From the NCBI GenBank assembly GCA_009391195.1, contig VEXB01000004.1, forward strand, positions 1 through 64,000: DNA of 64,000 bases, given 5' to 3'. This DNA is from SAR202 cluster bacterium AC-647-P02_OGT_505m. Its GTDB lineage: Bacteria; Chloroflexota; Dehalococcoidia; Lucifugimonadales; UBA826. Both the position numbers and the translations under genes were made by a program. Below the pieces are notes generated by a model. It had not been told where the DNA came from and did no database searches. It saw only the letters and a program-made list of their open reading frames with translations. Positions 36,371-45,274 of the stretch are shown here, in pieces (position 1 is the stretch's first letter; each line of letters starts with the position of its first letter).

Positions 36371-37759
36371 ATGACCATATTAAATGATGTGCAATCGCAA
36401 CTAAATCATACCCCCGTTGCAAGAATCGAAAGACCTTCTTCTCCAACAGAAGTTAGAGCATTGTTGAATGCGGCGAGGTCTGCTGGAGAATCAATTTGTC
36501 CCGCAGGAGCGCTTCATTCCATGGGTGGTCAGCAGTTTCTTACTAATGGTGTTTCACTAAGTTCTGAAAACTTGAATGCCATAGGACCATTGGATGAGAA
36601 ATCTAAAATAGTCACAGTTCAATCTGGCGCCAGATGGCCCGAATTAGTTCGCTGGTTGGGTAGTGAGCAGTACAGAAGCTCTCGACCTTTATCTATCATT
36701 CAGAAGCAAACTGGCGCTGATGATCTAAGCTTGGGTGGGGCGTTGTCTTCGAATATTCACAGTCGAGTACTTGGTCGAAAGCCAATCGTTGAAGATATAG
36801 AGTCTTTTTACATTACCACTTCAGATGGGGCTAGGATGAAGTGTAGTAGGGAAGAGAACATTGATCTGTTCCAATGTGCCATTGGTGGATATGGCCTCTT
36901 TGGGTTTGTTGATTCTATAAATCTTAAATTGACGAAAAGACAACTACTCAAGAGAAAGGTCACAGAAAACTCCCTGGACGAGGTAATTCCTATTCTAGAA
37001 GATTATGCCGAGCAAGGTGCCAGCTATGGAGACTTTCAATATATGACGGACGAGACATCTCAGGACTTTTTGTCTAAGGGAATCCTTTCCGTATATATTC
37101 CAACTTGCAAGGAATCCGAATGTCCAAAGCAGCGTAATGAATTAACCATTGATGACTGGAAGAAACTATTCGTACTAGCTCACACGAACAAAAAGACGGC
37201 CTATAACGAATATTTAAATCATTATCTGAAAACTAACGGACAGTGTTATTGGTCGGATGATCACCAGTTCAGTCCATATTTACCTGAAGCTGGTACTTTA
37301 TTGAGCGAAAAATTAGGGTGGCCTATACCTCGCTCGCTTGTAATAACCGAGCTGTATGTACCCAGATCAAAATTCGTTGATTTTATGAGAAGTGCCAAAA
37401 CAGTACTTGAAAAAACAGAAGCGAATCTTGTCTACGGGACCGTTAGATTAATTGAAGAGGAGAATGAGACGTTCCTCAGGTGGGCTTCACAGGATTTCGC
37501 GTGTGTAATATTCAATTTGTTGGTGGAACATTCCTCTGAGGGAAAGCGTAAGGCAGCGCAACAGTTTCAGATGTTGATTGACTGTGCATTGAATGAGGGA
37601 GGGTCCTTTTATCTGACTTATCACAGATGGGCTCGAAGAGACCAAGTAGAAACTGCTTACCCACAATTTAGGGCATTTTTGGAGAAAAAATCACGCTGGG
37701 ATCCAACCGACTTATTTAACAGTGACTGGTACACGCACTATTCCGAGCTGTTTACGTAA
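36371..37759 (+). CDS. FAD-linked oxidase (GlcD/aldonolactone oxidase type)
   Basis: The 462-residue flavoprotein has a VAO/PCMH-type FAD domain: PSSPTEVRALLNAARSAGESICPAGALHSMGGQQF near residues 22-56, IVTVQSGARWPELVRWL near residue 78 and LGGALSSNIHSRVLGRKPIVEDI near residue 120. The HS of GALHSMGG suggests covalent flavin attachment, which is inference. The closing SRWDPTDLFNSDW segment is typical of the family. ATG 36371 with GGAAG upstream was preferred to TTG 36359. It probably shares a transcript with the amidohydrolase. Confidence 0.85.
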   Translation: MTILNDVQSQLNHTPVARIERPSSPTEVRALLNAARSAGESICPAGALHSMGGQQFLTNGVSLSSENLNAIGPLDEKSKIVTVQSGARWPELVRWLGSEQYRSSRPLSIIQKQTGADDLSLGGALSSNIHSRVLGRKPIVEDIESFYITTSDGARMKCSREENIDLFQCAIGGYGLFGFVDSINLKLTKRQLLKRKVTENSLDEVIPILEDYAEQGASYGDFQYMTDETSQDFLSKGILSVYIPTCKESECPKQRNELTIDDWKKLFVLAHTNKKTAYNEYLNHYLKTNGQCYWSDDHQFSPYLPEAGTLLSEKLGWPIPRSLVITELYVPRSKFVDFMRSAKTVLEKTEANLVYGTVRLIEEENETFLRWASQDFACVIFNLLVEHSSEGKRKAAQQFQMLIDCALNEGGSFYLTYHRWARRDQVETAYPQFRAFLEKKSRWDPTDLFNSDWYTHYSELFT

Positions 37760-37833
37760 TATGGAGGGCTATTTTAAAAGACCCCCAGAGGCGTTAAAAG
37801 TAATGCCACCGGGGACCTCCATGTTTAATTTGG

Positions 37834-38463
37834 CTATGGACGTTTGGAGTAGGTAATTCTTCCCAAAGAATGAACACCAGGTCTTTCTATCAGGCTTTGT
37901 TGTTCTGACAGTCGGTTGTCTGAAATTATATTGTCGTGAAGTTCTTGCATTAGAGCAAAACTTTCTGTTATATGAGTAATTCGTACACTGGTTATTTGCC
38001 CTCCAACCGGTGTGCTAATGTTATATGCAAAGTTGAGGTCCACATCAGACATCCAGTCAGACATTAAGTCAATAAAAGCTTGTAACTTTCCCATCTTTGG
38101 CTGGAAGAACCGTCTCATGATGTACTTGGGATCGAACTCTTTTAAGGCATCGATGTTGGTGGCCCTAACTCTTGATAGAGACATGTTTTCCTGTCTCGAT
38201 AATCCAGAAAGTTCACTTCTTTCCTTTAGGGCGGCCATATTGTTTCCGAATATGGCGTCCATAAGGGCGTCTACTTCGTTTGCATCAGGTAGCGGAACTA
38301 CGGCGGTGACTTTCGTGGACTCCAGATGAGCATTGGGAGGAGAGATAGTGACGCTGACCAGTCCAGGGACCCCTAGAGACTCCATGGATTTTTGTACCCC
38401 TTCAATAACTTCTGCTTCTTTCCCTGGATTTGGTGTGCGATAAGTGTTTAGAAAGTAGGACAT
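37834..38463 (-). CDS. Two-domain protein of unknown function (possible dimeric alpha-beta barrel)
   Basis: I do not recognise this 209-residue protein by name. It appears to consist of two similar halves: MSYFLNTYRTPNPGKEAEVIEGVQKSM and, about 115 residues later, YIMRRFFQPKMGKLQAFIDLMSDWM, each followed by strands and a helix near a run of small residues. This is what a fused pair of ferredoxin-like (ABM-type) domains looks like. GGAGGTCATA-ATG fixes the start at 38463. It is alone between a plus-strand oxidase and metF. Confidence 0.45.
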   Translation of the reverse strand: MSYFLNTYRTPNPGKEAEVIEGVQKSMESLGVPGLVSVTISPPNAHLESTKVTAVVPLPDANEVDALMDAIFGNNMAALKERSELSGLSRQENMSLSRVRATNIDALKEFDPKYIMRRFFQPKMGKLQAFIDLMSDWMSDVDLNFAYNISTPVGGQITSVRITHITESFALMQELHDNIISDNRLSEQQSLIERPGVHSLGRITYSKRP

Positions 38464-38581
38464 TATGACCTCCATATAACTGAAATTAATTGATTTGGGC
38501 CATATTACGATAAAAGGTAATAGATAGTAACCAACAATAGGATTTTGGTGTAACTATGGGATTATCGGAATGGAAATGCTA

Positions 38582-39505
38582 TTAAAGTCTGTTAGTCTTG
38601 GACAATCCGCTGTCTTCTACGAGCTCCTTTACTGCTTCTTCCCACCTGTAGGCCATGATATGAACACCTGCAACCCCTTGAATAGATTTGAGGTCATCTA
38701 TTGCCTCTTTAGAAATCTCCAAGCCAATTTGGGCTTGTTCTTTTTCAGGATAATGGTCCATGCGTTCAATAATCCGGTCAGGAATGGAAACTCCGGCAAT
38801 ATTATCTCTGAGCCATTTCGCCATCTTTGAGGATTTCAATGGGCCGAGACCTACCAACACAGGGGGTGGGTTTCCGTCGCTAAGTTCAACTAATTTTTCT
38901 GAGAAACGCTTCATTACTCCTATGTCAAAACAAAATTGTGTTTGGAAGAAAGATGCTCCAGCCTTCCATTTTTTGATAGTTCTGTGAGGCCTATAGCTGT
39001 GAGGAGGCGCAAATGGGTTCGCTGCAGCCCCAAGAAATAATCTCGGGTTAGGGGTGATTTTTCTCCCGCTCATGAAACTGCCAGTCTTGTCCATGTTATT
39101 TAACGCAGCCAGCATGCTTATGGAATCTAGATCGAAGACCGGTTTGGCATCGGGGTGATCCCCGGCTGTCACTCCATCTCCAGTAATACAAAAAATATTA
39201 CGAATACCCAAAGAATGAGCCCCCAACACATCCCCTTGTATAGCTATTCGATTTCGATCTCTGGCCGAGATCTGCATGACAGGTTCAATATCGTTATCTA
39301 AGAGAATATATGCTGCTGCGAGGCTTGAGAAGTGAGGAATGGCACTGGTTGCATCAGTCACATTTAAAGCGTCGCAATAGGGTGATAGTTTTAAAGCTGT
39401 TTCTACTAATTCATCTTTTTCTGAAGAATCGGGTAGCGTAAGTTCTGCTGTTACTGCAAAAGAGCCGGAATCCAGGGTTCTATGAAGTTGAGAAATCATA
39501 TTCAT
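38582..39505 (-). CDS. Methylenetetrahydrofolate reductase (MetF-like)
   Basis: The 307-residue TIM-barrel flavoprotein has the MTHFR pattern: SFAVTAELTLPDSSEKDELVETA at the N-terminus, CDALNVTDATSAIPHFSSLAAA near residue 44, PVMQISARDRNRIAIQGDVLGAHSLGIRNIFCITGD near residue 75-110 and AGASFFQTQFCFD near residue 182. The product is 5-methyl-THF or, running in reverse, methylene-THF. It follows the zinc/iron-sulfur MTHFR C-terminal-type protein by 6 nt, so the pair forms an operon reminiscent of metV-metF. Confidence 0.88.
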   Translation of the reverse strand: MNMISQLHRTLDSGSFAVTAELTLPDSSEKDELVETALKLSPYCDALNVTDATSAIPHFSSLAAAYILLDNDIEPVMQISARDRNRIAIQGDVLGAHSLGIRNIFCITGDGVTAGDHPDAKPVFDLDSISMLAALNNMDKTGSFMSGRKITPNPRLFLGAAANPFAPPHSYRPHRTIKKWKAGASFFQTQFCFDIGVMKRFSEKLVELSDGNPPPVLVGLGPLKSSKMAKWLRDNIAGVSIPDRIIERMDHYPEKEQAQIGLEISKEAIDDLKSIQGVAGVHIMAYRWEEAVKELVEDSGLSKTNRL

Positions 39506-39511
39506 AAGTTA

Positions 39512-40051
39512 TCAACGTGATTGATTAATCCAGGCGGAGCTGCCTTTAAGCCGACGATCCAGCGGTTTTTGAATGATTTCTATTTCATGTGAAAAAACAC
39601 GCATTTTATTGGAGTTTTCCCAGGCAGTAACCCATACGCATGTCATTTTGGGGTCAAGCTCACATGAACCATCAGTTCTGACTCCTCCACAAGGTCCGTT
39701 TCGTATTTCCTTTGGACAGCCCATGGGGCAAGACATTCCCGTTTCATGGAGGATACATTGACCACACATTTGGCAGCCGAAGATAGGCTTTTTGGTTACC
39801 CATTCAAACTTAACAAATAGCAGTCTGATGACCCTGTTGTCACCGTATTTTTCAGCTATCCCACCCAAAACCTTGGAGGAGACTAGATAAAGTACTTCGA
39901 GTAGTTTGACCAATTTGACGCTCTCAGACTCTGAAAAACAATATACTCTGATCTGTTCCAATATTCTCGCATAAAATGAATTTGTGAAATGAAGTTCTTT
40001 TATACAGAGGAAAATATGTGTAGATTTAGGGAGTATTGTTGCGAGTACCAA
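39512..40051 (-). CDS. MetV-like (MTHFR C-terminal family) cysteine-rich protein
   Basis: The C-terminal half of this 179-residue ORF is the cysteine-rich MTHFR_C/MetV-type domain: IFGCQMCGQCILHETGMSCPMGCPKEIRNGPCGGV near residues 91-124, then CELDPKMTCVWVTAWE. Eight or more cysteines could bind zinc or iron-sulfur clusters. The first about 30 residues are poorly supported, since no good ribosome site was found for the track start, and the true start may be internal. In acetogens MetV partners MetF for methylene-THF reduction; here the next gene is MetF-like. Confidence 0.8.
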   Translation of the reverse strand: MVLATILPKSTHIFLCIKELHFTNSFYARILEQIRVYCFSESESVKLVKLLEVLYLVSSKVLGGIAEKYGDNRVIRLLFVKFEWVTKKPIFGCQMCGQCILHETGMSCPMGCPKEIRNGPCGGVRTDGSCELDPKMTCVWVTAWENSNKMRVFSHEIEIIQKPLDRRLKGSSAWINQSR

Positions 40052-40140
40052 AAGGTTGATATGTTTTAAGATCAGTAGAGAGCGAATTTGTATCAGGATT
40101 TTTCTGATGCCCTCAATATAAATGTTGGAGGAGGCGTAGT

Positions 40141-42417
40141 ATGGCTAGCAAAACCGATTCAGTGAGCAAGGATTACACAGTAATAGGAACGAGGCCGGTT
40201 AGACATGATGGTGTCGATAAAGTGACAGGCCATGCCTTGTACGGTGCCGATTTTTCGCTGGCCGGGCAGCTATATGGAAAAGTTTTAAGAAGTCCTTACG
40301 CTCATGCGAAAATCCTTTCGATAGATTTATCAAATGTATTGAAGCATCCCGAAACTAAAGCGATAGTTACATTCGAAGATTTTGCGGATTCTCCACGCCC
40401 TGCGCGAGCTTATGCTCAGGGAGCGCCGGTAACAGAAAATATTCTTGCTAGAGATAAAGTTTTTTATAAGGGGCATCCGGTAGTTGCCATTGCTGCGACA
40501 TCCCCACATGTTGCAGAGCAATTATTGGGTTTAATCGATGTTGAATATGAGGTTCTACCTGCAGTTTTTAGCCCACAGGATGCTATAAGTCCGGAGGCTC
40601 CAGTATTACACGACCACTGGGCAAATGAATCAATGCCCGAGGGTACAGAGGGAATGGGAGCCAATGTTGCCGCCCATGAGATATACCAGCAAGGAAATGT
40701 CGAAAAGGGTTTTGAAAGTTCTGCACATGTAGTTGAAAGAGAATTCAATACCAAGTCTGTGCATCAAGGTTACATAGAGCCCCAAAACGCCACCGCTTAT
40801 TGGACACCCGAAGGAAGATTAACTTTGTGGTGCAGTAGCCAAGGGCACTTTTCAGTGCGTGATAATACGGCGGAAATTCTTGGGATTCCAATTTCAGATG
40901 TCAAGGTGGTTCCTATGGAAATAGGGGGTGGGTTTGGTGGAAAAATACCTCCTTACCTTGAGCCCCTAGTAGCTGTACTATCTAAGAAAAGTGGCCTACC
41001 GGTGAAGATGTATATGGATCGGACTGAGGTCATACAGGCTACAGGTCCTACGTCAGGTAGCCATGTAAAGGTAAAAATCGGAGTAAGCAGTAACGGTAAT
41101 ATTGAGGCCGCCACGGCCAGTTTCATATTTGAATCGGGAGCCTATCCGGGAGCGCCCTTATCCGGAGCTGCAGCCGCAGTTTTTGCGCCGTATGCTATCG
41201 ATAATGTCCGTATTGATGGGTTTGATGTGGTTGATAACAAGCCTAAAACGCAGGCATACAGAGCTCCAGGTGCGCCTATCGTTGCCTTTGCTGTTGAATC
41301 GGTTTTAGATGATGTAGCTTCTGATTTGAATATGGATCCGATGGATCTGAGGATTCTTAACTCAGCACATGAAGGTCAAAGAAGAGCAGATGGTGTAATC
41401 AATTTACGTATCGGTGCTGAAGAAACTATGACAGCTGTCAAGAATCATCCACATTACAGTTCACCGCTGGGTGAAGCATCACGAGGAAAAAAAAGGGGGC
41501 GCGGTGTCGGAATGGGTTTCTGCCGGAATAATACTGGCATGGCTTGTGCGATAGCGAATGTCTTACCGGATGGAAAGGTCAGTCTCATAGAGGGGTCTGT
41601 GGACATCGGCGGAAGTAGAACGGCAATTGCGCAGCAATTTGCTGAAGTTTTGGGAATCGATGTCGGTGAAGTTCATCCATACGTTGGTGATACTGATGCC
41701 GTTGGATATACCTCTGTTACTGGTGGTAGTGGCGTAGCTTTTAAAAGTGGTTGGGCCGCTTACACTGCCGCCATGGACGTGAAAACTCAAATGATCGAAC
41801 GTGCAGCCCTGTTATGGGATTGTTCAATTGACCAAGTCGATTATGAAAATGGGAGAGTGTTTCACATTTCTGATCCAGAATTATCATTGAGTTTCAAGGA
41901 AGTAGCAGGGAATATGCCTGAAACAGGAGGCCCAATAGTAGGCAGCGCGAACATGAATCCAGGGGGATCTGGAGGATCATATTCAGCCAACATCATCGAT
42001 GTAGAAGTAGATATGGAGACTGGGAAGATTGATATCTTGAGGGTAACAGCTTTCCAAGATGCTGGGACTGCAATTCATCCCGATTACGTGGAAGGTCAGA
42101 TGCAAGGGGGAACAGTTCAGGGGATAGGATGGGCACTTAACGAAGAATATTTTATGGGTTCCGATGGGGCTATATTAAATACGAGTTTGTTAGATTACCG
42201 CATGCCGACTAGCTTGGATCTACCTATGATTGATCCGGTAATAGTGGAAGTGCCTAATCCCGGCCATCCTTTTGGTGTTAGAGGTGTCGGTGAGGCAAAT
42301 CTTTCTGCTCCTTTAGCTGCGGTTTCTAATGCTGCTTTTAGAGCTACAGGGATCAGAATATTAGACTTACCGATGAGCCCGGATTCTGTTCATTCTGCGA
42401 TTGATAAAACCTCTTGA
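40141..42417 (+). CDS. Molybdenum hydroxylase large subunit (xanthine dehydrogenase family)
   Basis: The 758-residue protein holds the two molybdopterin domains of the xanthine dehydrogenase/aldehyde oxidase family: VTGHALYGADFSLAGQLYGKVLRSPYAHAKI near residues 28-58, MEIGGGFGGKIPPYLEPL near residue 260, QAYRAPGAPIVAFAVESVLDDVA near residue 378, and VRGVGEANLSAPLAAVSNA with the active-site glutamate near residue 717. The CO-dehydrogenase AYRCSFR motif is absent. The iron-sulfur and FAD subunits that normally sit beside it are not in the window. GGAGGAGG lies just before the ATG. Confidence 0.92.
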   Translation: MASKTDSVSKDYTVIGTRPVRHDGVDKVTGHALYGADFSLAGQLYGKVLRSPYAHAKILSIDLSNVLKHPETKAIVTFEDFADSPRPARAYAQGAPVTENILARDKVFYKGHPVVAIAATSPHVAEQLLGLIDVEYEVLPAVFSPQDAISPEAPVLHDHWANESMPEGTEGMGANVAAHEIYQQGNVEKGFESSAHVVEREFNTKSVHQGYIEPQNATAYWTPEGRLTLWCSSQGHFSVRDNTAEILGIPISDVKVVPMEIGGGFGGKIPPYLEPLVAVLSKKSGLPVKMYMDRTEVIQATGPTSGSHVKVKIGVSSNGNIEAATASFIFESGAYPGAPLSGAAAAVFAPYAIDNVRIDGFDVVDNKPKTQAYRAPGAPIVAFAVESVLDDVASDLNMDPMDLRILNSAHEGQRRADGVINLRIGAEETMTAVKNHPHYSSPLGEASRGKKRGRGVGMGFCRNNTGMACAIANVLPDGKVSLIEGSVDIGGSRTAIAQQFAEVLGIDVGEVHPYVGDTDAVGYTSVTGGSGVAFKSGWAAYTAAMDVKTQMIERAALLWDCSIDQVDYENGRVFHISDPELSLSFKEVAGNMPETGGPIVGSANMNPGGSGGSYSANIIDVEVDMETGKIDILRVTAFQDAGTAIHPDYVEGQMQGGTVQGIGWALNEEYFMGSDGAILNTSLLDYRMPTSLDLPMIDPVIVEVPNPGHPFGVRGVGEANLSAPLAAVSNAAFRATGIRILDLPMSPDSVHSAIDKTS

Positions 42418-42483
42418 TTGGGGAGAGATAACTTCAGGGTTAAACTTAGTTAAATCCGGCGGGGTGGTAGGACGTTCCAAAAT

Positions 42484-44025
42484 CTAGGAAATTTCGGGAA
42501 TGTCACCTACCACTTTTACCCTGATTCGTATTGCGTTACTGGGCAAGTAGGTGAGAGGGATCTCTTCCACGTCGACCACCATCACTGTTTTCGGGTTTGC
42601 TCCTGCTGAGATGGCTCTTTTTTTAGCTTCTTCCGTAGCCGCGGATAAGGCTTCTTCTCTACTTATTTCAGCTAGGGAATATACGCTCTCTGACTGTCCT
42701 CCAACCTGAGCTATTGCCGCCCCTATCGCGTTGGCTATTTCTCCATTTTCAGGACGTAAAACTTCGGATGCACCTGCTAAATCATCCCCGATAAGAAAAT
42801 GTCCTCCTCCCACTAAAATAACCGGTATATCATCCGCATTAAATTTAAGTCGGTCAATGACGTCTTCGGTCATTACATTCATCATATTAAGGCTGCTTTT
42901 AATGTCCTCTTCGGATATTTCAGATAGAAGAGTTTTATTGCCTATATTTACTAGTCCAGCAGCGGCGGCCATATCGGTAGCCGTCCTAATTGATCCACCA
43001 AACAGAAGGCTTTGCTGTGTTAGTTGTAGGCCAACACTTTCTGGACCTATTGTAATTGGCGAGGTATTAACTACGCTTCCTCCTCCTAGGGCGATTGATA
43101 ACACATCCGGCATCCTGAAATTTGTCCTTATTCCTCCTATTTCGACGGCAATAGATGATTCTCTTGGAAATCCATTTCGTAAGATCCCCACATCAGTTGA
43201 GGTACCGCCAACATCGGCTACTATCGCGTTTTGAATACCCGTTAAAAAAGCAGCTCCTCTCATACTATTCGTAGGTCCCGAGGAGATGGAATAAACAGGA
43301 TATTTCGTAGCAAAGTCAGCGTCCATAAGTGTTCCATCATTTTGAGTCAGGAATAGTGCCGAGCCAAGATTTAGTTCCTCCACAGCCTTTTTAAAAGCTC
43401 CAACGACCGAGTCTGATGTGGTGGAGAGACAAGCATTTAAAATAGTGGCATTTTCCCTCTCTAGGACACCTACACGGCCAATTTCATGTGACATAGAAAT
43501 CTTGATATGAGGTGTTTCTTCTTGAATGATTTGAGCAGCAATCTGTTCTTGGGTTGGGTCTACAGAAGAAAAAATCCCACTGATTGATATCGCTTCTACC
43601 CCCTTGTTTGCCATATCGTCAGCAGCTCTTCTTATCTGGCCTTTGTCTATCGTCGAAATTTCCCGCCCGTCGAATTCAAATCCACCGTCAACCAGATAGG
43701 TATAGCCTTTTATGGACTCTTTCATCTCTTTAGGCCAGTCCACCATTGGAGGGAGCATTTGGGTTGCTGGTAGGCACAGACGAAGGGCGGCAGTTGTGGC
43801 TAGTCCATTTTTTTGAAGCAAAGCGTTGGTAAAGTGCGTCGTTCCTATCATCACGGCATCCACGCCCAAATTTTTTTCTTCCGAGGGTAGTATTGCATGT
43901 AAGGAATTTTTTACCCCGTTGGTAATATCTTCGGTGGTAGTAGTTTTAGATTTTCTTACTATCTGTGTTCCATCTATCAATACGGAATCAGTGTTAGTTC
44001 CACCTACGTCAATTCCAATGCGCAT
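42484..44025 (-). CDS. Hydantoinase A/oxoprolinase-family ATPase (HyuA-like)
   Basis: The 513-residue protein has the actin-like ATPase fold of HyuA/OplAH: IGIDVGGTNTDSVLIDG at residues 3-19, MIGTTHFTNALLQKNG near residue 59, ISSGPTNSMRGAAFLTG near residue 247, VADVGGTSTDVGILRNG near residue 269, and IALGGGSVVNT near residue 311. It is shorter than the 690-residue full-length HyuA, as in DUF917-linked members. The expected HyuB partner is missing, and DUF917 follows upstream with an 80-nt gap. Substrate may be a hydantoin or a lactam. Confidence 0.87.
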   Translation of the reverse strand: MRIGIDVGGTNTDSVLIDGTQIVRKSKTTTTEDITNGVKNSLHAILPSEEKNLGVDAVMIGTTHFTNALLQKNGLATTAALRLCLPATQMLPPMVDWPKEMKESIKGYTYLVDGGFEFDGREISTIDKGQIRRAADDMANKGVEAISISGIFSSVDPTQEQIAAQIIQEETPHIKISMSHEIGRVGVLERENATILNACLSTTSDSVVGAFKKAVEELNLGSALFLTQNDGTLMDADFATKYPVYSISSGPTNSMRGAAFLTGIQNAIVADVGGTSTDVGILRNGFPRESSIAVEIGGIRTNFRMPDVLSIALGGGSVVNTSPITIGPESVGLQLTQQSLLFGGSIRTATDMAAAAGLVNIGNKTLLSEISEEDIKSSLNMMNVMTEDVIDRLKFNADDIPVILVGGGHFLIGDDLAGASEVLRPENGEIANAIGAAIAQVGGQSESVYSLAEISREEALSAATEEAKKRAISAGANPKTVMVVDVEEIPLTYLPSNAIRIRVKVVGDIPEIS

Positions 44026-44105
44026 TCGACAACTCCAATTTAGAGTAAATACTTTGGATAAAAATGATTAATGCTTATATATCTGAAGATTTATGGTGGT
44101 CATTT

Positions 44106-45179
44106 TTAAGTTAGAACGAGTGGAGTGTAATCTACTTCATACCCGAAACATGAGGGCCCTACCACCTGGAGTCCCTCTTTCGTTGTCCAGAGATCGGGTG
44201 AAGGAAACCCTATGACAGTAATCCGGAAGCCGTATCGGAGTAATTCCGTAGTAATTGGTTCTCCTCTTTCACTGTCTACGATGGAAATTAAATCTGGGAC
44301 AACACAGACAACTTCATTTTCAATCCTGGCTATTAGATTTTCGTTTTGAAATTCGATTGTCATTACAGTTCCAGCAAAGTCGCCAGAGCCATCCACGGTA
44401 ACTTCACCCCTTGCAAATCCCTGCGTGGTTTTTCTCTGTAAACCAGATATCTTGCCTTCGTATAGCACCTTTCCTGGATTAACTTTCAGCATCGCATTTA
44501 TAGGATCGCTTTTTGTTTTGTTGGCGCTTCGCACGGACTCTCCAAGCTTCTTACTGAGCGTCAGACTGTCTTTTACGGCAGTGTCGCGGACTTGAGTGGC
44601 AGTCATTGGAGCGAGGGCATAACAAGCGACACTCCCCATCTGTATCGTTATTGACCTTGCAATACGTTCAACCCATTTACTGGTGATTGCCTTAGGAATT
44701 ATTGCTACATTTCCCTTCTCATCCGCTATTGCCATCGGGGCATATGGCACCCCATAAACAAAAAAGGTTTTCATCTGGAACTCTGGGAATGCGCGGCCCA
44801 TGCCGTCAGCATCCACAACAGGTAAACCGGATATGGCCGCTGGGATTAGAGGTTCAAGGGAATTACTGCCACCTATTTCATTGGATATTAGGGCCGTAGC
44901 TTTTACATTGAGGTGATTTTCTAAAGCTACCAAAGCGTCGTAGGACTGTTTTCCGCGAACCTTTTCAATACCAACGGTTGGAGCTCCTATTCCTCCCACA
45001 CAAACAATTTTGTCGGTGTCTTGGAGGTCGTCTGCAGACAATACTGTTACAGGTCCATACTGTCGTATTGTTTCTCTAGCTCTTAACATTCCTATATACG
45101 GATTTCCACCTCCACCTGTTCCTAGTATTCCTGCACCTATGGAAATGGATAGTAGGTCTTCTTCAGTTACTTGCCACAT
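44106..45179 (-). CDS. DUF917-family protein
   Basis: The 357-residue protein starts MWQVTEEDLLSISIGAGILGTGGGGNPYIG, the hallmark of DUF917, and goes on with KIVCVGGIGAPTVGIEK, EIGGSNSLEPLIPAAISGLPVVDADGMGRAFPE near residue 105 and a closing segment of beta-rich sequence. One DUF917 member is known as S-methyl thiohydantoin desulfurase, working beside hydantoinase-type proteins. It lies upstream of the HyuA-like gene on the same strand, as these families often do. Confidence 0.88.
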   Translation of the reverse strand: MWQVTEEDLLSISIGAGILGTGGGGNPYIGMLRARETIRQYGPVTVLSADDLQDTDKIVCVGGIGAPTVGIEKVRGKQSYDALVALENHLNVKATALISNEIGGSNSLEPLIPAAISGLPVVDADGMGRAFPEFQMKTFFVYGVPYAPMAIADEKGNVAIIPKAITSKWVERIARSITIQMGSVACYALAPMTATQVRDTAVKDSLTLSKKLGESVRSANKTKSDPINAMLKVNPGKVLYEGKISGLQRKTTQGFARGEVTVDGSGDFAGTVMTIEFQNENLIARIENEVVCVVPDLISIVDSERGEPITTELLRYGFRITVIGFPSPDLWTTKEGLQVVGPSCFGYEVDYTPLVLT

Positions 45180-45274
45180 ACATTCACCTGATTAATATTA
45201 AAAGTAAGAGAGAGCATACAGTCTTGTTTATTTTCGTGCCTGAGTAAATTTTTATTTATGGCACTTTATATTTA

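Noticed and set aside
37760-37833. Terminator between FAD oxidase and the convergent unknown gene
   Set aside because: ATGGAGG and CCTCCAT can pair at the ends, but the interior is poorly paired and there is no T-run, so no feature was called.
40141-42417. Aerobic carbon monoxide dehydrogenase CoxL
   Set aside because: The AYRCSFR active-site motif of form I CoxL is missing and CoxS/CoxM are not adjacent; the call stays at the molybdenum hydroxylase family.
42731-43234. 167-residue plus-strand ORF
   Set aside because: Antisense shadow of the HyuA-like gene with low-complexity Ser/Pro composition.
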